This document shows, piece after piece, positions 1 to 8,736 of a stretch of 64,000 nucleotides of DNA. Under the pieces are notes generated by a model. It did no database searches and was not told the origin of the DNA. It saw nothing but the letters and a program-made list of their open reading frames with translations. Made by a program: the position numbers and the translations under genes. This stretch comes from G965240465 sp965249525. GTDB taxonomy: Bacteria; SAR324; JACQKK01. Numbering within the stretch: position 1 is the stretch's first letter; every line of letters begins with the position of its first letter. The DNA lies in contig OZ252237.1 in the NCBI GenBank assembly GCA_965249525.1, positions 1,488,001 through 1,552,000 on the forward strand, written 5' to 3'.

Positions 1-45
1 CTGGCTTACAAACAACTAACACCCAACTAACACCCTAAGACAAAA

Positions 46-119
46 AGCGGGAAACGGGACTCGAACCCGCGACCCTCAGCTTGGAAGGCTGATGCTCTAG
101 CCAACTGAGCTACTCCCGC
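46..119 (-). tRNA. tRNA-Gly (anticodon TCC)
   Basis: On the minus strand the sequence folds as a complete cloverleaf. The acceptor arm GCGGGAG pairs with TTCCCGC, the D arm carries AGCTCAGTTGG, and the T loop carries GGTTCGAGTCC. The anticodon stem TCAGC/GCTGA encloses the 7-nt loop CTTCCAA, so the anticodon is TCC (glycine). The discriminator base is U, as expected for bacterial tRNA-Gly. The CCA end is not encoded, because the discriminator is followed directly by a T-run that can also serve as terminator. This fits the CCA-adding enzyme encoded at 10792-12156. An 11-bp unit is repeated in tandem just beyond the 3' end (positions 13-34). Confidence 0.95.
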
Positions 120-288
120 ATACCATTAGCTCTTAAATTAAAGCCATCCTCGCTGAAAAGTCAAGCCAGCACAGCCGATTTTTCAAGGCACCCAACAACC
201 CCAAGATGGTATATCTCTCACATTTTCCTGCTTTTCTCCATTGTTTCCATGTTCCCATTTTCTATCAATTTTTTACCAGGAGTCTTTC

Positions 289-528
289 ATGCCCGATTCG
301 CCCCCCTCTAAGAAACCAGCCTCAGAACTAGAAGAGTTGCTGGAGTTGGTATTCATGTTTCATCACGGCGACCGTGACAAAGTGGATAGTTGGCTAAGAC
401 AACCCCATGCGTCTTTGGGGGGCAAAACACCGCTGGATTCCATCCGAGCAGGCGATTATCGCCCGATTGTAGACATCATCCGCGTAGAAAGCGGTGTAAT
501 GAAAGATGGACCCGACCCCCGCCCCTAA
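289..528 (+). CDS. Small protein with ParS/Xre-MbcA antitoxin toxin-binding-like domain
   Basis: This is a 79-aa protein. The ATG at 289 is chosen over an upstream TTG at 241 because AGGAG lies 7-8 nt before it. Residues about 28-70 (DRDKVDSWLRQPH, LGGKTPLDSIRAGDY, then a hydrophobic helix) match the pattern of the DUF2384 toxin-binding domain at the C-terminus of Xre/MbcA/ParS antitoxins, which bind RES-type toxins. The N-terminal helix-turn-helix usual in those antitoxins is missing, and no RES-domain toxin is encoded nearby. It faces the convergent SDR gene. It may be an orphan antitoxin remnant or a free-standing regulator. The domain assignment rests on motif pattern only. Confidence 0.7.
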   Translation: MPDSPPSKKPASELEELLELVFMFHHGDRDKVDSWLRQPHASLGGKTPLDSIRAGDYRPIVDIIRVESGVMKDGPDPRP

Positions 529-588
529 GTGTGTGCTGCAAGGGGGGGCAATCCTCCCTTGCAAGATACAGCGAGGAGTGGTTGTGTT

Positions 589-1320
589 TCACAGATTCCA
601 GCCCCCGCTGACCACCAGGTTGCTGCCGTTGACATAGGCTGCTTGGGGAGAACAAAGATAGTCCACCGCAGCGATGATGTCTTGAAAGCTGCCTGTCCGT
701 CCCAAGGGGCTGCTGGGCTGCGGCTGGGAGGGGTCCTTGATGCTGTTTTGCAGCATGCCAGGCGATACCATGTTCACGCGGATGCCTGCTGGTGCAAGCA
801 GTTTGGCAAAGCTGCGGGTTAGTATATGCACCCCCAATTTAGAGATATGGTAGGCAGCATCGTTGCTGCGAGCAGTGATACGGTCAGCAGCCGAGTCACC
901 GATATTCACCACCTGGGCAGGTGCGCCACCAGACAGCAGCTCTCGTGCCAGTAACGTCAAATGATGCACCGCCATACAGTTAATTTCCATAGTGCGTGAA
1001 AACGCCTGCGTTGTTAACTGTTCCAACGGGGTTACACTGAATACCGCCGCATTATTCACCAGCACAGACAGGTACTGGCAGTGCTGCTGCACTTGATGAA
1101 ACAGTGCTTCACGGGCTTGGCAGCTGGCCAAATCGGCTTGAAATAGTGATACTTCCGCCCCTTGCTGTTTGACGACATTGGCAGTTTCCTGCAGACCCTC
1201 CAGGCTGCTGTTGGCGTGCAACAGCAGCCGTGTGCCCTTCTTGCCCCAGTGTCGTGCCAGCGCACTTCCTAACCCGCGACCAGCACCAGTAATCAGCACC
1301 ACCCTTTGCCTGACTGTCAT
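589..1320 (-). CDS. SDR-family oxidoreductase, probable dihydromonapterin/pteridine reductase (FolM-like)
   Basis: This is a 243-aa short-chain dehydrogenase/reductase. The Rossmann glycine motif TGAGRGLG is at residues 11-18, the NNAA motif at 89-92, and the catalytic pair Y157/K161 sits in YHISK. At the usual catalytic-Ser region the sequence reads NIGDS, with an Asp as in FolM/pteridine reductases. The gene overlaps folB by 4 nt (ATGA arrangement), so the two are co-translated. Neighbouring folB makes a role in pterin or folate metabolism (NADPH reduction of dihydromonapterin or dihydrofolate) more likely than fatty-acid or sugar reduction. It is the last gene of the gshA-glnE-folB operon. 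The family is certain; the substrate is inferred from context. Confidence 0.8.
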   Translation of the reverse strand: MTVRQRVVLITGAGRGLGSALARHWGKKGTRLLLHANSSLEGLQETANVVKQQGAEVSLFQADLASCQAREALFHQVQQHCQYLSVLVNNAAVFSVTPLEQLTTQAFSRTMEINCMAVHHLTLLARELLSGGAPAQVVNIGDSAADRITARSNDAAYHISKLGVHILTRSFAKLLAPAGIRVNMVSPGMLQNSIKDPSQPQPSSPLGRTGSFQDIIAAVDYLCSPQAAYVNGSNLVVSGGWNL

Positions 1321-1790
1321 GACAAACCCCCTTTAGGCTTCCAAGCATGATAGCACAAGCTGACAGCTGCCTCTTGGGCTTGGGCAATCGCTTGGGGTTT
1401 TCTTACCTGCAGCTGCAGCCCCGACAAGTTAAATTGAGCGCACAGGTGGGGCGCCAACTGGCGCACCAAGGTCTCCAACAAATGAAAGCGTCCTTGGCGA
1501 ATAAAACGCTGCGCTTCTTCGGCTACCGCAGCGTAATCCACAGTGTGGTGGAGGTTATCACTGGCAGCTGCTTGTGAAAAATCGCTGGCAGCCCTAATGT
1601 CTATCAGCAAGGGTTGCTCCTGCTTGCGTTCATGAGGCAACACCCCCACAATGCAATCCACCCTGAGTCCTTCTATCTGAATACACTCTTGAGAAAAACT
1701 GCCGACAGCCAGATCCAGCGAGGTGGAATCCAGGCCTCTCAGCCGATGAAACCAACGCTGCCATAAACGAGATAAAGCATTGACAGACAT
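1317..1790 (-). CDS. folB: Dihydroneopterin aldolase
   Basis: This is a 157-aa protein. FolB converts 7,8-dihydroneopterin to 6-hydroxymethyl-7,8-dihydropterin and glycolaldehyde in folate synthesis. The FolB core starts near residue 37 with IEGLRVDCIVGVLPHER, which contains the conserved substrate-binding Glu region. It continues with TVDYAAVAEEA, the HLLETLVRQLA helix and the late KPQAI loop with the conserved Lys. The family is usually about 120 aa; the extra 35 N-terminal residues have no clear domain, so translation could start inside. It lies 16 nt after glnE and overlaps the SDR gene. Assignment is firm; start position is less sure. Confidence 0.88.
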   Translation of the reverse strand: MSVNALSRLWQRWFHRLRGLDSTSLDLAVGSFSQECIQIEGLRVDCIVGVLPHERKQEQPLLIDIRAASDFSQAAASDNLHHTVDYAAVAEEAQRFIRQGRFHLLETLVRQLAPHLCAQFNLSGLQLQVRKPQAIAQAQEAAVSLCYHAWKPKGGLS

Positions 1791-1806
1791 AGAAAGAAAC
1801 AGATGC

Positions 1807-4800
1807 TTAAAGGGTTTTTGCTGCAGCCAATTGAGCGAATCCTTGGGCTACCCCTTGCTGGATACGCTGGCTGGCAGCCTGCACAGCGTCAAAATCCCAA
1901 GGTTGCTGTAATAAAGGAATTTGCTGCCAGTGATCACGATGCAGCAGATGGTTGGTGTCTTTGTTATGCAGGGAAAGGCATTCTGAGACGGCATTCAGGC
2001 AGGTATAATCTTCTTGCAATGACGCCATCATCTCAGCTGGGGCTGGATTTGTCCAGTCTGGTGTTCCATTCAGACGGGCGTAGAGTTTCCAGGCTTGTTC
2101 CAAAAATTCCACGGCGGTGGTGCCTCCTGGCTGGTAGCGCAGCTGGAGGGTTTTTCCTGACTCCCCTTGTGGATGCGCCTGGGTGAGCTTTGCCAGCATT
2201 TCTTGTACGGAGGCTGCCAATTGTTGGGGGGTCACCCCAAATTGCTGCCAGGCTTTGGCTACCTCATGCAGCAGCGTGTTTCCCAGTGAGAATTCACCAG
2301 CAATGGGGCGCATGGAGGTAAAAGCCTGATAATTCCATATCTTGCTGCCAGCTGTACTCTTGTTTTGCAGAAAATTGATGTATCCCTCCAGCGAATGTAC
2401 CAATTGTCCTTGGCTGCCAAAAGGGCGCAAACGATTATCCAGTGCATACAGGCTGCCATATTGGGTAGGGAAAGAGAGCAGGTTGTTTAATTGCATTGCC
2501 AGTCGGGTATCCTGACCTGGCTGTGCGTTGAGATAAACCAGGTCCAAATCAGAACCGAAGTGCATGCGATGATTCCCCAGACGCCCGAGTGCCATGACGC
2601 AAAACTGGTGATGGGGGGAGTTATTCCTGCAAATAGCCAGACAAAAGCGCACCACCTTTTCTGCCAATTCGGTGAGCATTTGGTGGTGCAGCTGAGGAGT
2701 AGCAGCAACCCAGCTGTCACGCCAAGCGGTAAAAACAAACAACAGTGCTTGTGATTTCCATTGGTGCAATTCCAACAACAGGGCTTCCTGGTCTTTTTCT
2801 TGGGAGGAAGGCTGTCTGAGTATCTGCAGTATTTCTTGCCAGGAAAGACTGAGCAGCAAGAAAGTTTCCAAAAATTGGGGATGACGTTTTAACATTTGCG
2901 TGAGCCATCCACCATCCATAAACAGCCGACTGATCCATTCGGTGATGCGCGGCTGGCTTACCAGCAAGCCATAGATGGCATTGCGAGAACCGATGCGTTC
3001 CAGCAATTCCACCCAGTGAAGCAGGGTTTGCTGTCCCAGGGGTACGGATAAAGCGTCAGGCTGGTTCAATGGGGTGATTTGCAGCATCAAAAGCAATTGC
3101 GTCAACTTGAGTATGCAGCGTTCTCCTTCCCGAGAACGCATCAGCTGAGAAAAAATGTTGTGCAGCCGTTGGGACAGCTGCTGACCTGCCTCATCAGCCA
3201 GCAGGGGATTGAGACGTTCCTGCCAGGCTTGAGGGTTTGGCAGATTGTGCGAGACTTGCAGGGGCTGAAACAAACCGCTAAAACGTTCGGCTGTACGCTG
3301 GCGAGCCTGCTGCAAGCGCTCTTTCGCCTGCAGCAGCTGCTGGGAAAACTGCGGTTCAAAATTGTGCAGAGTCGTCAGCCAGCCGTCTTTATTCTTGGGC
3401 AGAGAAGCAGCTTGAAAGCCATGCTGCATCTGCAAACGATTTTCCACCTCACGCAGCAGCCAGTAGTCTTTGGACAAGGTTTTGGACTCCTCACAACTGA
3501 GCAATCCTTCAGCCGCCAAGGCTTGAATGGCTGCCTGGTGGCTGCTGGTTCTAAGTCCCAAGCGGCGACCTCCATTCAGCAGCTGCAAGGCTTGTATGAA
3601 GAATTCATGTTCCCGAATGCCGCCACGCCCCAGCTTGATATCCTCCAATTGATGCATACCTCCTTGACGATCAATCTCCTGTTTAATCAGCATCAGCCCT
3701 TCTACCGCAGAGAAATCTAGATATCGCCTCCAGACAAAAGGGCGCACAGCTTCCTTAAACGCCCTGATCAATTCCTGTGTGCCGAGTACACAACGGGAAC
3801 GCAATAACGCTGCCCGTTCCCACTCCCGACCCTGATTCTCATAATACGATTCCGCAAAAGTGACGCTGGGGGACAACAGCCCGCTGCCTCCCAAGGGGCG
3901 TAAATCGCAGTCCACTAAAAAAATGCCCTCTTCTGCCGAAGCCGGCGCACCAATCAGCCGAATAATCAACCGACCCAAGTGCTGATAGAACTCTTGAGAA
4001 TCCAAGCGACGGCTGGCTGCCTGCGCTGAAGCCTGGGCTGCATGGCTGCTGCTGGAGCTAACCTGCTGCCCCAAAGCCTGCCAACTTTCCCAAAAATGTG
4101 CTGCAGAAGCGTCCAGCCATTCGCCTGGTTTCATGGCTGGCTGCAGATTGAGCGGATGGGTTTGTGCATCCCAAGCCAAGCAGGGGGTTTGGTCGCCTTC
4201 GTGCAAAAAAATCAGGTCTATGTCTGACAGATAATTCAATTCACGTCCGCCCAGTTTTCCCATAGCCACCACCAGGCCGGCTGCCAACTGACCGTTGGCT
4301 TTCAGGGGCAGCCCGTGGCGATGACAAAGGCGCTCAAATGCCCATCCCCAAGAGCGCACCAGTATATGTTCTGCGGTGTGTGAACACCACCAGCAAAGTG
4401 CCTGCGTGGACATTTCTTCCATCAGTGCTGCCACCGTGAGGTGCAAATAGACTCGATTGCGCCAGCGGCGAATGGCAGTACTCCAAGCGGCTTCTTCAGC
4501 AGTATCTGACGAGAGTGGAGCCAGGCGGCTTTCAGCTTGAAAGGCTTGCTGCAAAGAAGGAAGCGGGTCTGTACAGAGCGTGCCAGGAAAAGGCTGGGTG
4601 AGTGCCTGGGCATCAAAGGCTTGGGGAGTTTTGATGAGTTGTTCTATTAGCCAGGGTGCCGCACAAGTCAGCCTGGCAAGCGCAGTCACCGCACGAGGAG
4701 ATTCCAGCCAGTCAAACCCAGCGGATGCAGATTGCGCAGCCAGCGCATGCAGCAGCCGTTCCAGCCTGCTCAAACGCAGTTCACACAATTCCAAGCACAC

Positions 4801-4902
4801 CAACGCCTGATGCAGCCTGCCAGCAGATGCTGCTGGCAGCAAAACCTGCCAACGGCTGGCATTATGAACATTGGCAGATGAAGTCAAAGCAGTGTTGCCC
4901 AT
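1807..4902 (-). CDS. glnE: Bifunctional glutamine synthetase adenylyltransferase/deadenylase
   Basis: This is a 1031-aa protein that adenylylates and deadenylylates glutamine synthetase, tuning nitrogen assimilation. Two nucleotidyltransferase domains are visible. The first has MGKLGGRELNYLSDIDLIFL (SDIDL at about residue 226 from this start). The second, in the C-terminal half, has ALGRLGNHRMHFGSDLDLVYL. Each carries the G-G-S-D-x-D signature with paired metal-binding aspartates. E. coli GlnE is about 946 aa, so this one is somewhat long. ATG at 4902 is preferred over an in-frame TTG at 4908 because AGGGA precedes it. It sits in an operon after gshA (45-nt gap) and before folB. Confidence 0.96.
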   Translation of the reverse strand: MGNTALTSSANVHNASRWQVLLPAASAGRLHQALVCLELCELRLSRLERLLHALAAQSASAGFDWLESPRAVTALARLTCAAPWLIEQLIKTPQAFDAQALTQPFPGTLCTDPLPSLQQAFQAESRLAPLSSDTAEEAAWSTAIRRWRNRVYLHLTVAALMEEMSTQALCWWCSHTAEHILVRSWGWAFERLCHRHGLPLKANGQLAAGLVVAMGKLGGRELNYLSDIDLIFLHEGDQTPCLAWDAQTHPLNLQPAMKPGEWLDASAAHFWESWQALGQQVSSSSSHAAQASAQAASRRLDSQEFYQHLGRLIIRLIGAPASAEEGIFLVDCDLRPLGGSGLLSPSVTFAESYYENQGREWERAALLRSRCVLGTQELIRAFKEAVRPFVWRRYLDFSAVEGLMLIKQEIDRQGGMHQLEDIKLGRGGIREHEFFIQALQLLNGGRRLGLRTSSHQAAIQALAAEGLLSCEESKTLSKDYWLLREVENRLQMQHGFQAASLPKNKDGWLTTLHNFEPQFSQQLLQAKERLQQARQRTAERFSGLFQPLQVSHNLPNPQAWQERLNPLLADEAGQQLSQRLHNIFSQLMRSREGERCILKLTQLLLMLQITPLNQPDALSVPLGQQTLLHWVELLERIGSRNAIYGLLVSQPRITEWISRLFMDGGWLTQMLKRHPQFLETFLLLSLSWQEILQILRQPSSQEKDQEALLLELHQWKSQALLFVFTAWRDSWVAATPQLHHQMLTELAEKVVRFCLAICRNNSPHHQFCVMALGRLGNHRMHFGSDLDLVYLNAQPGQDTRLAMQLNNLLSFPTQYGSLYALDNRLRPFGSQGQLVHSLEGYINFLQNKSTAGSKIWNYQAFTSMRPIAGEFSLGNTLLHEVAKAWQQFGVTPQQLAASVQEMLAKLTQAHPQGESGKTLQLRYQPGGTTAVEFLEQAWKLYARLNGTPDWTNPAPAEMMASLQEDYTCLNAVSECLSLHNKDTNHLLHRDHWQQIPLLQQPWDFDAVQAASQRIQQGVAQGFAQLAAAKTL

Positions 4903-4947
4903 GCACAATCCCTGCTGTGTGATTGCTAGAGAAGTACCTACAACAAG

Positions 4948-6360
4948 CTAACCCAAATTGGCTATAGCTTGATGGCTTTCTTCCTGGTCGCTTAGCACAA
5001 AATCAGATTCAAAAATACCGCTAATATCTTTTTTCCAAGCCCCCTGCCATAAATCCAGCATGCGTTCCGCCTGTGTCAAGCCTTCCACCACTTCCCACAG
5101 CGGGTTCAAATGACGAACTTCGTCTTCCCCCTGGGGGTCTTTTCTCCCCAGACGCTGCAACCCGCCTGAGGCTATCTCCAGCAATTCACGCCCCCAGCAA
5201 CGCAGTGAACGTTTCAGCAACAAAGCTTCCAGCCCTTTGATGGCAGCTTGGGACTGCAACTCCACTATCTCCTTTACAGGCCATTCGGTCGCCAATGCTT
5301 CCACCTCTGACAAAGCCCTGGCTTCATACAACAAACCCCGTGCCAAAGCTGCCAGCGCACACACCATACTAGGGGGACCCATATCCGCAGGACGCCATTC
5401 AATGAACTGCTTGAGCCTGGCATGCGGAAACAGTGTGGTCAGGTGCATCGTCCAATCTTCTTCTAAGGCTTGTTCCCCATGAAAACCATATTCCAAAAAG
5501 GTACGGAAACTTAAACCTGAACAGTCCAAGTGGCGACCATCACGCTGAATGAAAAACATTGGCACATCCAAGGCGTACTGTACATAGTCTGCATATCCAA
5601 ATTGCGGCATCAGGGCACCTGGGATAAAACCACAACGGTGTGAATCCACCTTTTCCCAAATCAAAGCCCGCTGCGATAAACAGCCGCAAGGCTTCCCATC
5701 CATAAACGGAGATGCTGCAAACAACGCAGTCGCCAACGGACTAAGTAGAAACAGCAACCGCAATTTTCTGCCCATGTCGGCTTCATCGGCATAATCCAGA
5801 TTCACCTGAATGGTGCAAGTATACTGCATCATGTCCAAGGCCAGTGACCCACGGGTAGACAAATACTGTCGCATCAATTGATAACGCTGTTTGGGAACCC
5901 AAGGAAAAACTTCACGAGCAGCAAAAGGACTGCAGCCAGCTGTCATCCAGCACACCCCTATTTTTTGTGACAATGTCTGCACATGCTTCAAATGCGCTCC
6001 CAACTCACTGCAGGTATGGTGAACATCCGGCAGCACTGAGCCGCTTAATTCCAACTGTCCCCCCGGTTCTAAGGTAATGGCTTCTCCCCTAGGCCCCTTT
6101 AAGGCAATCAGATTCCCTGCCTCTTCAACAGTTTTCCAGCCTGGCAGCTGGGCAAATTTCTCCAGCACCGTGGTTATTCCTGCCTGCCCCTTCTTTCCAT
6201 GGTATAATAAGGGAGAACCATCAAACAAAAAGCCCAGCTTCTCATGTTCTGTTCCCACTCCCCAGCGTTGGCGCGGCTTTTCACCGTTAAGAAACATCTG
6301 GCACAAATCCGCTTCCTTGCGAATAGGCGGGGAATCTCCCTTAAACTCCGTGGTAGACAT
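4948..6360 (-). CDS. gshA: Glutamate-cysteine ligase, plant/alphaproteobacterial (GCS2) type
   Basis: This is a 470-aa enzyme making gamma-glutamylcysteine, the first step of glutathione synthesis. The N-terminal WGVGTEHEKLGF motif is typical of the GCS2 class (plants, alphaproteobacteria, xanthomonads), not the E. coli GshA class. Further family signatures are LEPGGQLELSG near residue 100 and MMQYTCTIQVNLDY near 180. ATG at 6360 follows AGGTG by 5 nt; an in-frame GTG at 6366 would add two residues. It is the first gene of a four-gene minus-strand operon with glnE, folB and an SDR gene. The glutathione synthetase gene gshB is not in this window. Confidence 0.93.
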   Translation of the reverse strand: MSTTEFKGDSPPIRKEADLCQMFLNGEKPRQRWGVGTEHEKLGFLFDGSPLLYHGKKGQAGITTVLEKFAQLPGWKTVEEAGNLIALKGPRGEAITLEPGGQLELSGSVLPDVHHTCSELGAHLKHVQTLSQKIGVCWMTAGCSPFAAREVFPWVPKQRYQLMRQYLSTRGSLALDMMQYTCTIQVNLDYADEADMGRKLRLLFLLSPLATALFAASPFMDGKPCGCLSQRALIWEKVDSHRCGFIPGALMPQFGYADYVQYALDVPMFFIQRDGRHLDCSGLSFRTFLEYGFHGEQALEEDWTMHLTTLFPHARLKQFIEWRPADMGPPSMVCALAALARGLLYEARALSEVEALATEWPVKEIVELQSQAAIKGLEALLLKRSLRCWGRELLEIASGGLQRLGRKDPQGEDEVRHLNPLWEVVEGLTQAERMLDLWQGAWKKDISGIFESDFVLSDQEESHQAIANLG

Positions 6361-6566
6361 CAACACACCTGTATAAAAAGCTATCTTTACAGCCCACCCA
6401 AGTAAGATGAATCATGAAACTTAATCTTTTTATAGTCTGCTACCCTTTCTATTTTTAGTCTAGTGCAATTACAAAAGGGGATGTGTTTCTTCCTTAGCAT
6501 AAGCAGACAAGAAGGGTTGCAGGCAACACCACCTGCCAGCTGATACACCCAACAGGAGTAAAGCAC

Positions 6567-7436
6567 ATGCCTGTGAATCGCTTGATATTGCAATTTTCTG
6601 CCTGGATGGAGGTCGTAGGTTATGCTGCCAATAGTCTCCAGAGTCATCAACTGGATGCCAAAGGTTTCATGGACTGGCTAGAGACTGAAAGCAAATCCAC
6701 CCCAGTAGAGTTGAAGACCTTGAAGCACGGGGATTTGCATCGTTACTGCACCCATTTGTCTGGGAGATTGAAACCGCGCTCTGTGGGCCGCCATGTAGCT
6801 TCTTTACGGTTATTTTTTCGTTTTCTTCAGGCGCATCAGCTGATTAAGCACAATCCTGCCCTGCGTTTACATGCGCCTGCTTTGCCTCCTGAGCCGCCGC
6901 AATTGCTGCGGGATCAACAAGTGCGTTTGCTGCTAGACACTCCCAATCTTCACAACGCCAAAGGTTTGCGGGATGCCGCATTGCTGGAACTGCTGTATCG
7001 CTGCGGATTGAAACTGCACGAATTGACTGCCCTCAATCAAGAAGATGTGCTGCTCTCCGCCCGTGCCTTGCGGGTAGGAGGCAAAAAAGCCCGTTTAATT
7101 CCCTTGTCTGTGGAAACTTGTGAACTATTGAAGCGATACCTTGGCGAGGCACGCCCCCAACTGATCAAAGAAGGCGAAGCTGCCTGGCTGTTTCCTGGAA
7201 TTGGCGGCAAACGGCTAGAGAGAATTGGCGTGTGGCGCTTGGTAAAACGCTATGCAACAAAAACAGGAATTGCCTCCCAACTTACACCCCGCACATTAAG
7301 ACATGCTTCGGCTGCCCACTTGCTGGCAGATGGTGTGGAATTGGATGCCATTAAACGACTCTTCGGCTACAAAAGGCGAGAATCCACTGCCATTTACGCA
7401 CATATCACTCCCAAGCACCCTAGGTCTTCCCACTAA
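6567..7436 (+). CDS. Xer-like tyrosine recombinase with degenerate catalytic residues
   Basis: This is a 289-aa protein with the XerC/XerD layout: an N-terminal SAM-like core-binding domain (residues 5-90) and a C-terminal catalytic fold (about 112-285). CAGGAG precedes the ATG. Aligned with XerD, the catalytic set R-K-H-R-H-Y reads K149 (in CGLKLHEL), K173 (GGKKARLIPL), R242 (TPRTLRHA), R245, Y268 (LFGYKR) and Y277 (STAIYAHI). The first Arg and both His positions are therefore replaced, while the nucleophilic Tyr and one Arg remain. Activity in standard dif recombination is doubtful. It may be a diverged paralogue or a DNA-binding relic. No integron or transposon context is visible. Confidence 0.85.
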   Translation: MPVNRLILQFSAWMEVVGYAANSLQSHQLDAKGFMDWLETESKSTPVELKTLKHGDLHRYCTHLSGRLKPRSVGRHVASLRLFFRFLQAHQLIKHNPALRLHAPALPPEPPQLLRDQQVRLLLDTPNLHNAKGLRDAALLELLYRCGLKLHELTALNQEDVLLSARALRVGGKKARLIPLSVETCELLKRYLGEARPQLIKEGEAAWLFPGIGGKRLERIGVWRLVKRYATKTGIASQLTPRTLRHASAAHLLADGVELDAIKRLFGYKRRESTAIYAHITPKHPRSSH

Positions 7437-7500
7437 CGAAGGGCAACACCTCTCAAGCACTCCACGGCTTTCACTTGCTTTTAGCGCTTGTTCCCCAAGC

Positions 7501-7746
7501 CTACGCACCTGCTGACATCTTGGACATCCCCTTCTTCATCCTCGCAGCACCAGTTCTGGAAAGCTTTTTCTGTTCAAATACCACCTTTCCCCCCTTCACC
7601 TCCCGCACCCGACCTACCCCCACCACTTCTATTTCTCCCCCTTCGGTCATCAATGTCTGTATCTGCATTGTAGCACGTGGTTTTCCCCCCGCTTTACCAG
7701 CAGATTTCTTTAAACCTTGGCTGACAACGTGCGCTTTCATACCCAT
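7501..7746 (-). CDS. Small basic protein of unknown function
   Basis: This 81-aa reading frame starts at ATG 7746, seven nucleotides after a near-perfect AAGGAGG ribosome binding site. That site is the main reason to call it rather than the overlapping plus-strand frames. The product is rich in Lys, Arg and Gly with no Cys and no membrane segment. A central stretch (EIEVVGVGRVREVKGGKVVF) suggests a small beta structure flanked by basic tails, which could suit nucleic-acid binding. I recognise no family. It is divergent from the RibD-reductase gene across an AT-rich region with direct repeats (7842-7880). Confidence 0.6.
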   Translation of the reverse strand: MGMKAHVVSQGLKKSAGKAGGKPRATMQIQTLMTEGGEIEVVGVGRVREVKGGKVVFEQKKLSRTGAARMKKGMSKMSAGA

Positions 7747-7841
7747 CGTTCCCTCCTTAGAAACCATCACCTTCCTTGGACATCCAAGCCTTGGAACCCA
7801 TCCAATTGCGCATCATTGCATATTGGCAGTAGGTATTTCTC

Positions 7842-7880
7842 CAGATATTAGCAGTAGATATTAATAAGTAGATATTAATA
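7842..7880. repeat. AT-rich direct repeats in a divergent intergenic region
   Basis: The 13-mer GTAGATATTAATA occurs at 7854-7866 and 7868-7880, one base apart, and a truncated copy CAGATATTA precedes them at 7841-7849. They lie in the 228-nt gap between the small basic gene (minus) and the RibD-reductase gene (plus). A TATAGT hexamer at 7904-7909 could be a -10 element for the plus direction. Spacing and place suggest a regulator binding array, which is inference. Confidence 0.5.
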
Positions 7881-7974
7881 GCAGTGTGTATCCTATGATT
7901 GTTTATAGTATACCAAAAAAATCTAAAAAATAAACACTTCCCTTTTTTCACCCCATTTTATCCTCAGCACTTCC

Positions 7975-8736
7975 ATGCCCCCCAACTTGCCACCACAAAA
8001 AAACACCATCATACCTGCCGACTGGAGAAATTCTTCTCTTGCCCATCGCCCCTTTGTTACCCTTAAAGCTGCCATCACCCTGGACGGTAAATTGGCTGCC
8101 GACAATGGCGATTCCCGCTGGATTAGTGGAGAAATCTCTCGCAAACACGCACACCAACTGCGTGCAGAACACCAAGCCATTCTGGTGGGACGAGAAACCA
8201 TCCAACAGGACAATCCCCAACTTAGCGTGCGAACCTCCTCAGCATCAAGCCAACAACCTGTGCGCATTGTCTTGGATTCCTACGCCCAATTAGCCCAACA
8301 ACCCCAAGCATGGATGAAAGTAGACCATACCCAGCAGCCTCCTATTCTGGCTGCAGGCAGCCAAGCTCCCCAAAAAAATCTGGAGGCGCTGGCAAAAATC
8401 GGTGTGCGCATATGGCAAGACACCCAACATCCCCAGCCCCACATTCCCCATCTGCTCAGCTGGCTGCACCAACTTCCCCTGCACTCTTTGCTGGTGGAAG
8501 GCGGTGCACACACCCATGCCAGCTTCATCCGTTCCAACTCAGCCGATGCCCTGGCCCTCTACCTTGCCCCCTCCCTTATGGGACAACCACAAGCACCCGC
8601 CTGGTGCCAGGCCCTCGGCATAACAGGCATGGCACATCTCCCCCGTCTGCGCTTTTTCCTCCATCAATCCATGGGAGAAGACCTCTTCCTGCTGGCACGC
8701 TTTCTTCCCTACCCTCAAGTCCAACAACCCAGATAG
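7975..8736 (+). CDS. ribD: RibD C-terminal reductase domain, stand-alone (5-amino-6-ribosylamino-uracil phosphate reductase)
   Basis: This 253-aa protein corresponds only to the reductase half of bifunctional RibD, which reduces the deaminated pyrimidine intermediate with NADPH in riboflavin synthesis. Signatures are RPFVTLKAAITLDGKLA (26-42) with the following GDSRWIS, HQLRAEHQAILVGRETI, and LLVEGGAHTHASFI near 180. The usual N-terminal zinc deaminase domain is absent and is encoded separately at 50235-50717. It is followed by ribBA and ribH. No strong Shine-Dalgarno precedes the ATG, but the only missing part is the deaminase domain, so the start is reasonable. The coding strand is strongly C-rich. 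Confidence 0.88.
   Translation: MPPNLPPQKNTIIPADWRNSSLAHRPFVTLKAAITLDGKLAADNGDSRWISGEISRKHAHQLRAEHQAILVGRETIQQDNPQLSVRTSSASSQQPVRIVLDSYAQLAQQPQAWMKVDHTQQPPILAAGSQAPQKNLEALAKIGVRIWQDTQHPQPHIPHLLSWLHQLPLHSLLVEGGAHTHASFIRSNSADALALYLAPSLMGQPQAPAWCQALGITGMAHLPRLRFFLHQSMGEDLFLLARFLPYPQVQQPR

Noticed and set aside
7475..7864. Plus-strand 129-aa hydrophobic reading frame
   Set aside because: No ribosome binding site, Pro/Ser-rich shadow of the minus-strand gene 7501-7746, which has a near-perfect Shine-Dalgarno.
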